Shown piece by piece: positions 1 through 5,842 of a stretch of 5,883 nucleotides of DNA. How positions within the stretch are numbered: position 1 is the first letter of the stretch; the number at the start of each line of letters is the position of its first letter. The position numbers and the translations under genes were made by a program. This DNA is from an uncultured Bacilli bacterium (GTDB taxonomy: Bacteria; Bacillota_I; Bacilli_A; RF39; UBA660): contig CAKOPW010000043.1 in NCBI GenBank assembly GCA_934101115.1, positions 1-5,883 of the forward strand, in the 5' to 3' direction. A model generated the notes under the pieces. It was not told the DNA's origin. It saw nothing but the letters and a program-made list of their open reading frames with translations, and did no database searches.

Positions 1-22
1 CATAGAAAGGTGTGTAAAATAG

Positions 23-583
23 ATGAAAAAGAATAAAACAGCTAAAACAGGAATCATAGTAGCTATACTACTATTAGCAGTTGGATTTGCAGCTATCACT
101 ACTACATTAGTAATTAATGGTACTGCAAAAATCGTTCCAGATAGTGAGAACTTTGAAAAAAATGTAATTTTTACAGATGCAACTGCAACTGATGGAGCAA
201 CAGCAACTATAAGTGAAGATGGTAAAACTATCACTTTCACTACACAAGAAATGAAAAATATTGGTGATGAAGCAACTTTAACTTACAAAATTAAAAATGC
301 TAGTCAATATGATGCTTTAATTGGTTCAATTACTTGTGAAGCTCCAACATCAGATTCTGCAACTGAAACTGAAACTGCTAATGCAACTGCATATACTACT
401 TATTTAACTGTTACACCAAGTAACACATTAAATGGTACTACAGTAGCAAAAGGAACTACTTCAGCTACATCTGATACTGTAAAAGTTGTACAAAAGAGAT
501 CATTTGTTTCTACTGATTCTGAAACAAGTAAAACAATTACTTTCAAATGTACAATCCCAGCTACTGCTAAAGAAGCTGAATAA
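23..583 (+). CDS. Exported SipW-cognate surface protein (TasA/camelysin-like signal peptide)
   Basis: Small secreted protein of 186 residues, probably the substrate of the signal peptidase encoded next. Seen: basic N-terminus (KKNKTAK), hydrophobic core at about residues 10-26, then AAITTTLVINGTA (residues 23-35), the style of a SipW-cognate signal peptide, with cleavage likely somewhere in this stretch. The mature part is rich in Thr, Ala and Ser, looks beta-rich (ISEDGKTITF, then a K-I-K-N-A-S strand) and has two cysteines (105, 176) in matching SITC and TFKC contexts that could form a disulfide. A low-complexity Ala/Thr/Glu stretch covers residues 109-125. The start is supported by AAAGGTG at 6-12, ten bases before ATG. 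No terminator separates it from the next gene 33 bases downstream, so they are probably cotranscribed; its promoter lies outside the window. Known: proteins with such signal peptides include biofilm and spore-coat matrix proteins and camelysin-type proteins. Inferred: a cell-surface or matrix component; exact role unknown. Confidence 0.8.
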   Translation: MKKNKTAKTGIIVAILLLAVGFAAITTTLVINGTAKIVPDSENFEKNVIFTDATATDGATATISEDGKTITFTTQEMKNIGDEATLTYKIKNASQYDALIGSITCEAPTSDSATETETANATAYTTYLTVTPSNTLNGTTVAKGTTSATSDTVKVVQKRSFVSTDSETSKTITFKCTIPATAKEAE

Positions 584-608
584 TTTTGATAGAAAATAGT
601 TAAAGAGT

Positions 609-613
609 GGTGA
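609..613 (+). promoter_or_regulatory. Shine-Dalgarno site that decides the signal peptidase start
   Basis: GGTGA at 609-613 matches the AGGTG-type sites before the other genes here. It lies 2 bases before ATG 616 and 5 bases before ATG 619. It would be inside the coding sequence if translation began at the upstream GTG 607, for which no site is visible, so a start at 616 or 619 is preferred. Confidence 0.5.
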
Positions 614-615
614 GC

Positions 616-1758
616 ATGATGTTTAAATTTATTACTCAAATAGTTTTAGAATTAAGCTTTGCGTGCTTATTATTCTTTAATGTTTTTGTGTCAAAATCAT
701 TGGATACAACGATATGTTTAATCAGTTTATCTGTTTTTTTGATACTGATGATACTGCTAAGAAATTTTAAAAGACCCGTTTTAAGAAACAAAAATGATGG
801 GTTAGTAGTGGTATTGGGTTCTGCCATTATTTTAATGGGAGCTTTTTACATGTTGGGGTTTAAAACTGGATTTAGTACAAGCTATAGTTGTATATTTAAA
901 AACTATATATCAACATTTACTTGGATAAAAGTCTTTTTAATTGTGATACTTTCTGAAATCATGCGCTATGTAGTTGTAAATATGGAATATAGAAACAAAT
1001 TATTCAACTATTTAACTCAAGGAATTCTTTTAGTAATATTTTTCTTTATTGAAATGAATATTGCAACAAAGAGTTACAATTTTTCAAGTTTTAACCAACT
1101 ATATGAATTTTTTGCTTTGATGTTTGTTCAAAGTATTTCAAAAAACTTATTATTGAATTTTGTTACAAAAAGATATGGAATAACTCCATGTTTAGGATAC
1201 AGATTGATAATGGATTTATACATCTATATATTCTCAATTACTCCTAAAATCAATATATTTATTGAAGGTGTTATCCTATTAGTTTTCCCTTACGTTATAT
1301 ATTCAATATTAAAGTCTTTTGAACCAAAACCAACATTGGAACCAATTAGAAAGACTAAAAAAAATAATAAAATAAGCACAGTTGTCTTTACTATTATTTT
1401 TGGTGTTCTTGTAGCTTTAGTCTCTAGAGAATTTGAATATGCAATGATCGCGATTGGATCTGGGTCGATGACTGGAACAATCAATAAAGGTGATGCGGTT
1501 ATTTATAAAAGATACCATAAAGATACCGATGAACTAAAAGAAGGCGACATTCTAGTATATGTCAAAGAAAACATGACAATAGTTCACCGTATATATAGAA
1601 CGTTCTCTTTAGATGGAGAAACAGTTTATCAAACTAAAGGTGACTATAATGAAAATGCTGATAATTGGATAGTTGAAAAAAGTGATATAACAGGTGTAGT
1701 AAAACTAAGAGTATTATGGATTGCTTGGCCATCTGTATATATAAATGAGATATTTTAA
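616..1758 (+). CDS. SipW-type (Ser/His) signal peptidase I with long polytopic N-terminal region
   Basis: Membrane protease that removes signal peptides, probably dedicated to the protein encoded just upstream. Length is 380 residues from ATG 616. Residues 1 to about 235 hold some six to seven hydrophobic segments (about 8-25, 32-48, 63-81, 104-121, 133-148, 164-183, 213-232). A Lys-rich linker follows (about 246-253), then a last membrane segment (252-270) and the catalytic domain. That domain shows GSGSMTGTINKGD, with Ser284 as likely nucleophile, and TIVHRI, with His324 in place of the Lys general base of ordinary bacterial LepB enzymes. It also has TKGDYN (340-345) and Asp349, a candidate acidic residue. 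This Ser/His arrangement marks the ER/archaeal/SipW class. Classical SipW is about 190 residues, so the extra front half is unusual; its function is unknown. No C-terminal membrane anchor is obvious. GTG 607 is an alternative in-frame start. The next gene begins 17 bases after the stop, supporting an operon. Confidence 0.88.
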   Translation: MMFKFITQIVLELSFACLLFFNVFVSKSLDTTICLISLSVFLILMILLRNFKRPVLRNKNDGLVVVLGSAIILMGAFYMLGFKTGFSTSYSCIFKNYISTFTWIKVFLIVILSEIMRYVVVNMEYRNKLFNYLTQGILLVIFFFIEMNIATKSYNFSSFNQLYEFFALMFVQSISKNLLLNFVTKRYGITPCLGYRLIMDLYIYIFSITPKINIFIEGVILLVFPYVIYSILKSFEPKPTLEPIRKTKKNNKISTVVFTIIFGVLVALVSREFEYAMIAIGSGSMTGTINKGDAVIYKRYHKDTDELKEGDILVYVKENMTIVHRIYRTFSLDGETVYQTKGDYNENADNWIVEKSDITGVVKLRVLWIAWPSVYINEIF

Positions 1759-1775
1759 TAGAGAGGTGTTAAACT

Positions 1776-2888
1776 ATGGAAAAAATGGAATTACCATTAC
1801 TTAAAGGTAGTGATAGAGAAAAGTGTATTCCGATAACAGTTATAATTGGATTAATTGGATTAGTTGTATTTTTCTTACTTGCATCTTTAGCATTAACTTT
1901 TAAAAGTAATTATAAGTTACATTACAGTGAAAATAGTAACCTAGATTACACAGTTAATTTAAAAGATAATAGTTTTGGGATGAAAACTATTAAGAAAGAT
2001 GAGAACAAGGAAATAATATCTTCACTTGTTGATACAATTGATGCTAAATTCAGTTATAATTTCAAAAGTAATGAAAATTTAGGACTTGAATATTCTTACT
2101 ATGTAAAAGCTAGTGTCCAAGTTGATAATTCAGAAGGAAAGAACTTTTACAAAGAAGACGATATGTTAATTGAGAAAAAAGAGTTCAGTGATTTAAGCAA
2201 TAATATGTTTAAAATCAATGAAAACGTTAATATTAACTATGAAAAATATAATGATTTAGCAAGACAATTCATAAATACATATGGAATATCAGCAGATGCT
2301 AAATTAGTAGTAGGTTTATACATTGATGTTGTTGGAAAACATGCAAACTTTGATAAAAAACTTTCTGACAGTGCTGTTATCGAATTAAGTATTCCACTTA
2401 CAACAAAAACTACTGAAATTAAGCCTAATTATCAATTATCTAACAGCCAAGATCAAATACTTCAATATAAATCAACAATTATTAACAACCCTTATTTATT
2501 TGGATTTGCAATAACTTTAAGTGTAATTGATTTAATCGCGATGGTTTCTATAATTGTTTGGATTATAAAAAACAGAGATCACAATACTTTATACAAAAAG
2601 AAATTAGATAAAATATTAAAAGATTATGAAAGATACATAAGTGAAACAGTTATTACTGAAAGAGTAGAAGACATGATGAAAACTCGAAGCTTACGTATCG
2701 AAGTGGTAAAAGATTTTGATGGTCTGATCGATATTCGTGATAGTTTAGGAAAACCAATTTTATTCCATGAGGAAAGACCTGGACAAGAAGCTGTATTCTA
2801 TATTCTATCCGACAGAGTTGGATATATATATGTAATGCGTGCTAATGATTTTAAAAAGAAAAAAACAATGACAAATAAGAAAAAATAG
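1776..2888 (+). CDS. Bitopic membrane protein, DUF5305-like, signal-peptidase operon accessory
   Basis: Third gene of the operon, 370 residues, with GAGAGGTG at 1761-1768 seven bases before ATG. Seen: a short cytoplasmic start, a membrane segment at about 19-41, a large external domain of about 200 residues, a second membrane segment at about 241-264, and a charged cytoplasmic tail of about 105 residues. The external domain contains a beta-strand pattern (LEYSYYVKASVQVD near 104-117), an INENVNINYEKYND stretch near 147-160, a YGISADAKLVVGLYIDVVG stretch near 169-187 and a final strand at ELSIPL. This resembles my memory of DUF5305, a family of unknown function found in archaea and Firmicutes, often beside Ser/His signal peptidases; no profile search was run. 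The tail (about 288-360) looks like a separate alpha/beta module with GKPILFHEE and QEAVFYIL. Inferred role: partner of the peptidase or of its substrate at the membrane. The TAG stop touches the operon terminator. Confidence 0.7.
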   Translation: MEKMELPLLKGSDREKCIPITVIIGLIGLVVFFLLASLALTFKSNYKLHYSENSNLDYTVNLKDNSFGMKTIKKDENKEIISSLVDTIDAKFSYNFKSNENLGLEYSYYVKASVQVDNSEGKNFYKEDDMLIEKKEFSDLSNNMFKINENVNINYEKYNDLARQFINTYGISADAKLVVGLYIDVVGKHANFDKKLSDSAVIELSIPLTTKTTEIKPNYQLSNSQDQILQYKSTIINNPYLFGFAITLSVIDLIAMVSIIVWIIKNRDHNTLYKKKLDKILKDYERYISETVITERVEDMMKTRSLRIEVVKDFDGLIDIRDSLGKPILFHEERPGQEAVFYILSDRVGYIYVMRANDFKKKKTMTNKKK

Positions 2889-2912
2889 TATCACAAGTTG
2901 ATACTTTTTTTT
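2887..2912 (+). terminator. Rho-independent terminator of the signal-peptidase operon
   Basis: Perfect 7-bp stem AGTATCA (2887-2893) and TGATACT (2899-2905) with a 5-base loop (CAAGT), running into eight T from 2905 to 2912. The stem starts within the TAG stop codon of the preceding gene. It closes the three-gene unit and separates it from the next promoter. Confidence 0.85.
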
Positions 2913-2938
2913 ATAAAAATTTTATAAAAAAATTAAAA

Positions 2939-2967
2939 TTGAATTTATCAATAATAGATGTTAAAAT
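2939..2967 (+). promoter_or_regulatory. Sigma-A-type promoter with extended -10
   Basis: TTGAAT (2939-2944) as -35, a 17-base spacer, and TAAAAT (2962-2967) as -10, preceded by TG at 2959-2960 in the extended -10 position. An AT-rich stretch lies upstream, just after the terminator. The expected transcription start is about 2973-2975, which leaves a leader of only about 8-10 bases before the ATG at 2983. Confidence 0.65.
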
Positions 2968-2982
2968 ATGTTTGGAAAGTAG

Positions 2983-3762
2983 ATGTTTGATGTGACAAAT
3001 AAAAAAATATTAATAACAATTGTAGTTGCTTTAATTATTATTACCATAGGAGTTATAGTATTAAATTTTATAAAAATTGATAAAGCTAACAATGATGATT
3101 TAAAAACTATTTTAAATAACTCTTTAGAAATAGACGTTACTCAGAATGATAGTAAAATAGAACTGATTTCATTAAAAGAAAAAGAAGAAATCGATAAGGT
3201 TAAAATTTGGGCGTTTTCAAGTCCAATTTATTTAGGGGAATTTAATATAGAAAAAATTGATAATAAATATTATTTAGAAGGTTTAGAAGATGTTTTAAAA
3301 AGCAAAGATTTGGAAATTGGTACGCATCGTCTTTTAGTTATGCAAAATGATACATCTCTTGGCTATATTAGAATCTATATTAATGACGATAAATCTATAA
3401 AGTTTATTTCCTTGTCCCAAAATAATAGCAATAGTGTAGGAAATAGTGATGTTGATAATGAAGAGAGTAAAACTGAGGATAAAAGCGATAATAAAAAAGA
3501 TCAAACAACTAAAATAAAAGAAGATTCAGATCAAAAAGAGATTAAATGTACACAAAAAAAATTTAAAAATAAATATACTTACGTATTTGAAGATGAAAAC
3601 ACTTGTGTTAAAAATGGTGATCAAATAGATGCTTGGAACTACTTCCGTGCTAATAATATACCGGCTACTACTTATGGATGTGAAAAGATTGTTGATGAAT
3701 GCGGAAATACCTATTATGGCGTATATTATGGTAATACTCAAGGTGAAAAATTTTACTATTAA
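2983..3762 (+). CDS. Membrane-anchored extracellular protein with C-terminal four-cysteine module
   Basis: Unrecognised protein of 259 residues. Seen: one N-terminal membrane segment (about 8-30) without a clear cleavage site, so probably an anchor. Residues about 40-145 form a domain with alternating hydrophobic strands (KVKIWAFSSPIYLGEF, THRLLVMQND, LGYIRIYIND). A Ser/Asn/Asp/Glu/Lys-rich linker follows (about 146-187) that looks disordered. The compact C-terminal module (188-259) has four cysteines (189, 208, 233, 240) and many aromatics, ending GVYYGNTQGEKFYY. Four cysteines outside the membrane could form two disulfides or bind a metal; this is inference. It has its own promoter and so is separate from the signal-peptidase operon. 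GGAAAG at 2974-2979 is only 3 bases from the ATG, a poor Shine-Dalgarno spacing; GTG 2992 is a possible alternative. A hairpin follows the stop. No function can be assigned. Confidence 0.7.
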   Translation: MFDVTNKKILITIVVALIIITIGVIVLNFIKIDKANNDDLKTILNNSLEIDVTQNDSKIELISLKEKEEIDKVKIWAFSSPIYLGEFNIEKIDNKYYLEGLEDVLKSKDLEIGTHRLLVMQNDTSLGYIRIYINDDKSIKFISLSQNNSNSVGNSDVDNEESKTEDKSDNKKDQTTKIKEDSDQKEIKCTQKKFKNKYTYVFEDENTCVKNGDQIDAWNYFRANNIPATTYGCEKIVDECGNTYYGVYYGNTQGEKFYY

Positions 3763-3780
3763 TAAGTTTGAAATGAAATA

Positions 3781-3814
3781 AAGGGGATCAAGTACACTAG
3801 ATTTTGATCCCTTT
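3781..3814 (+). terminator. Hairpin after the four-cysteine gene, weak terminator or attenuator
   Basis: Arms 3781-3791 and 3804-3814 pair over 11 bp (core GGGATCAA with TTGATCCC, one G-T wobble, two outer A-T pairs) around a 12-base loop. Only three T follow the G/C-rich stem before the run breaks (TTTATAAG), so termination may be partial and read-through into the next gene is possible. The next gene's Shine-Dalgarno site begins 5 bases after the hairpin. The stem does not occlude it. Confidence 0.5.
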
Positions 3815-3832
3815 ATAAGAAAGGATTAACAT

Positions 3833-4102
3833 ATGAATGATTTTAATAATTATAGGGGAAGTATACTAAAGAAAAATGGTGATTTTATAAATTATGACAT
3901 TGTACCTGGATTAATGCACCAAGATATTGTGGATGATTATTGTATTTCTAATAATTTAAGTGGTTCAAATGAAAACGCTATAGTTCAAAATGGAGACATA
4001 TATTTTCGCAATGCTGGAAATAATATGTTTATTGTTTATATGCCAGAAAATATAACAAAGGAACAAGTATATAAGTTGGAACTCAATGTCTATAATAAAT
4101 AA
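3833..4102 (+). CDS. Small hypothetical protein, 89 residues
   Basis: Unrecognised, probably cytoplasmic protein: no signal peptide or membrane segment. Start supported by AAAGGA at 3820-3825, seven bases before ATG. The sequence is acidic and Asn-rich, with a single Cys (CISNN) and a likely alternation of strands and turns (GSILKKNGDFINYDIVPG, NAIVQNGDIYFRNAG, NMFIVYMPENITKEQVYKLEL). The repeated NGD turn (KKNGDF, QNGDIYF) suggests a small beta-rich fold. It lies directly after the hairpin at 3781-3814 and its last 17 bases overlap the next small gene in another frame. A TTGAAA at 3768-3773 could be a -35 box, but no convincing -10 follows at normal spacing. It may depend on read-through from the upstream promoter at 2939. 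Confidence 0.6.
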   Translation: MNDFNNYRGSILKKNGDFINYDIVPGLMHQDIVDDYCISNNLSGSNENAIVQNGDIYFRNAGNNMFIVYMPENITKEQVYKLELNVYNK

Positions 4103-4217
4103 TTTTGAGTATTTAGGAGTAGTAAAACAATCTCAAAGATTTGAATTTAATGAGAACATATGGAACAATTTTTCATCTGAAGTTATTCAATCATATTTTA
4201 GAAAAAACAACTTGTAG
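4086..4217 (+). CDS. Small overlapping ORF, 43 residues, hypothetical
   Basis: Short reading frame beginning MSIINNFEYLGVVK and ending FRKNNL before TAG. It begins 17 bases before the stop of the 89-residue gene, in another frame, an arrangement typical of translational coupling. The upstream site is weak (GGA at 4078-4080). Points in favour: it fills the whole space between the upstream gene and the terminator, its composition looks protein-like (aromatics, one Trp, mixed charge), and its stop lies within the terminator hairpin, as with other genes here. An alternative is that it is the displaced C-terminal part of the 89-residue protein after a frameshift. No function can be given. Confidence 0.45.
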   Translation: MSIINNFEYLGVVKQSQRFEFNENIWNNFSSEVIQSYFRKNNL

Positions 4218-4227
4218 TTGTTTTTTT
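4202..4227 (+). terminator. Rho-independent terminator after the small-gene pair
   Basis: Perfect stem with core ACAACT (4207-4212) and AGTTGT (4216-4221), loop TGT, extended by A/T pairs between A4202-4206 and T4222-4226, with the T run ending at 4227. The TAG stop of the 43-residue ORF (4215-4217) lies in the loop and descending arm. It separates the small genes from the penicillin-binding protein gene. Confidence 0.85.
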
Positions 4228-4263
4228 CATTTTTATTACATAATATTTTAATGGTGAATATAT

Positions 4264-5358
4264 ATGTTTCAAAACACTTATCGTAGTCGTATCTTAATTA
4301 TATCGGTTGTAATAATTCTTTTATTTATTTTGATTATAGGTAGAATATTTTTTATTCAAGTAATTGATTATAAAAAATTAAATAGCTTAGCTAATGATTT
4401 ATGGAGTAGAAATCTACCTATTGGAGCTGATCGAGGTTTAATAACTGACCGCAACGGAGTAGTTTTAGCAGAAAACATAACAACAACATCACTTGTAGTT
4501 GTACCAAATCAAATTCTTGATAAAGAAACGACAGCAAAAAAATTATCAGAAATTCTAAATACTAGTTATGAAGATATGTTAAAACATTTAAATAAAAAAA
4601 CTTCAATTGAAAGAATACATCCTGAAGGAAGAAAACTATCTTTTGAAATTGCTGATAAGATCAATTCTTTAAATTTAGATGGAGTATATTTACTAAAAGA
4701 GTCTAAAAGAAATTATCCGTATAATAATTTATTGTCTCATGTTTTAGGCTATGTTGGAATTGATAATCAAGGTTTATCCGGTATCGAGCTTGCTTATGAT
4801 GAATATCTAAAAGGAGAAGATGGCTCAATCAAGTATTATTCTGATGGCTTTGGTAAAAAGTTAGAAAAAGCGACAGTTTATAATCCTCCTCAAAGTGGAA
4901 TGAATGTTGCTTTAACGATCGATATAAATATTCAACAAGCAATTGAAAATGAACTTGATAATGTTGTTGCTAAATATAATCCTGAACAAGCTTTAATAGT
5001 AGTTGCCAACCCTAAAACAGGTGAAATATATGGGATGTCTTCAAGACCAAATTTTAATCCAAATGAATATAACAAATACGATTTAGAAACTATAAATAGA
5101 AATCTTCCAATATTTAATACATATGAACCAGGAAGTACATTCAAAGTTATAAGCCTTGCGAGTTCAATTCAAGAAAAAACAATTAATTTATTTGAAGACA
5201 AGTATTATGATTCTGGTTCCATAAATGTAAGTGGCTCTAGAATAAAATGTTGGAAACATGGTGGACACGGAAGTCAAACATTTTTACAAGTTGTTGAAAA
5301 TTCATGTAATCTTGGTGTTACTACAAGAACATTTTTAAGTTCTTTAATTACCCCTTAA
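4264..5358 (+). CDS. 3'-truncated class B penicillin-binding protein (SpoVD/FtsI type), probably inactive
   Basis: Class B PBPs are membrane-anchored transpeptidases that cross-link peptidoglycan at division or sporulation. Seen in 364 residues: a membrane anchor (about 8-32), the class B signature RGLITDRNGVVLAEN (57-71) opening the non-catalytic pedestal domain, and a conserved-looking YPYNNLLSHVLGYVG (151-165). The transpeptidase domain starts near 242 (ALIVVANPKTGEIYGM). STFK (291-294) supplies the acyl-accepting Ser291 and Lys294, and SCN (347-349) is the SxN motif. Normal relatives are about 550-700 residues and carry a KTG box downstream; here homology stops after SCN and 15 unrelated residues lead to TAA. 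Without KTG it should not cross-link, though a folded membrane stub could be made. GGTGA at 4253-4257 supports the start. No mraY, murD or other division genes flank it, so it is probably not the housekeeping dcw-cluster copy. Best read as a broken gene. Confidence 0.85.
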   Translation: MFQNTYRSRILIISVVIILLFILIIGRIFFIQVIDYKKLNSLANDLWSRNLPIGADRGLITDRNGVVLAENITTTSLVVVPNQILDKETTAKKLSEILNTSYEDMLKHLNKKTSIERIHPEGRKLSFEIADKINSLNLDGVYLLKESKRNYPYNNLLSHVLGYVGIDNQGLSGIELAYDEYLKGEDGSIKYYSDGFGKKLEKATVYNPPQSGMNVALTIDINIQQAIENELDNVVAKYNPEQALIVVANPKTGEIYGMSSRPNFNPNEYNKYDLETINRNLPIFNTYEPGSTFKVISLASSIQEKTINLFEDKYYDSGSINVSGSRIKCWKHGGHGSQTFLQVVENSCNLGVTTRTFLSSLITP

Positions 5359-5792
5359 ATGGTATTAAATCATTAGATATTATGGAAGTCTATACTACCA
5401 ACGATTTTGCCCACGATGGGATTATATATCACCCAGAACTTGATTTGGAACAGCCAAAAGGATGTTTGAGCTATATTTCAAATCATGTAAAAAATAGTAG
5501 AAAAATAAACAATCGTTCTTATGATATTAACACTAGTAATTATAAAGATTTAATATATAATGGTAAAACATTAAATTATTCGCGTATTAAATTTTATAAT
5601 CTAAAAAATATTACAGATTCTCAAACTAAGTTATTATTATATAAGTATGTAAATATTGATAATGCTTTAAATAAAGATAAATATAGTGAAGTTCAATTTA
5701 TAAGTTAAACAAGTTTATTTAAAAATGCATTTGAAAATAGTAATTTAGATATAGATAAATATATATATGATTCAACAAAAGTAAATAAATAA
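5310..5792 (+). pseudogene. 3' remnant of an unrecognised gene with an internal stop
   Basis: A frame different from the PBP frame is open from 5310 to TAA at 5706-5708, then continues in the same frame as protein-like sequence (TSLFKNAFENSNLDIDKYIY...) to a second TAA at 5790-5792, inside a terminator hairpin. The section from ATG 5382 to 5708 could be called as a 108-residue protein, but that ATG has no Shine-Dalgarno site, and the upstream in-frame sequence (FFNYPLNGIKSLDI) already looks coding. I therefore read it as the 3' end of a gene whose 5' part was lost at the junction near 5310, with a later nonsense mutation. Visible residues are rich in Asn, Lys, Tyr and Asp (DFAHDGIIYHPELDLEQPKG is the most distinctive stretch); there is no membrane segment. 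The family is not recognised and the true left edge is uncertain by tens of bases. Confidence 0.5.
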
Positions 5793-5805
5793 TTATTTAC
5801 TTTTT
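5777..5805 (+). terminator. Rho-independent terminator of the gene remnant
   Basis: Perfect 12-bp stem AAAAGTAAATAA (5777-5788) and TTATTTACTTTT (5793-5804) with loop ATAA, and T continuing to 5805. The second TAA of the remnant (5790-5792) lies in the loop. The stem is A/T-rich, so strength is moderate. Confidence 0.7.
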
Positions 5806-5842
5806 CGTTAGTGTAAAGGATTTTGTGGAAAAACAAATAAAG

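Noticed and set aside
607..615. GTG 607 as the start of the signal peptidase
   Set aside because: The best Shine-Dalgarno match (609-613) lies downstream of it and suits ATG 616 or 619; no site precedes GTG 607.
400..639. Antisense reading frame of 79 codons opposite the exported protein
   Set aside because: It mirrors the coding strand of a well-supported gene, has no ribosome site and no recognisable protein features. The same applies to antisense frames at 636-827, 1290-1484, 3526-3741 and 4932-5144.
3781..3814. Hairpin as a riboswitch or T-box leader
   Set aside because: It is a single simple stem with a 12-base loop and none of the conserved multi-helix elements of known riboswitches; a weak terminator explains it.
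4489..4501. ACTTGTAGTTGT shared with the terminator at 4210-4221, possible repeat or regulatory duplicate
   Set aside because: The copy near 4490 encodes SLVVV in the PBP reading frame, lacks the flanking A and T runs and the match is short; chance similarity in AT-rich DNA is enough.
5250..5420. Insertion sequence causing the PBP break
   Set aside because: No transposase frame, no terminal inverted repeats and no target-site duplication are visible around the junction.
5382..5708. Independent 108-residue gene starting at ATG 5382
   Set aside because: There is no Shine-Dalgarno site or promoter before the ATG, coding-like sequence extends upstream in frame, and the frame continues past the TAA to a natural end at a terminator. 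It fits a gene remnant better.
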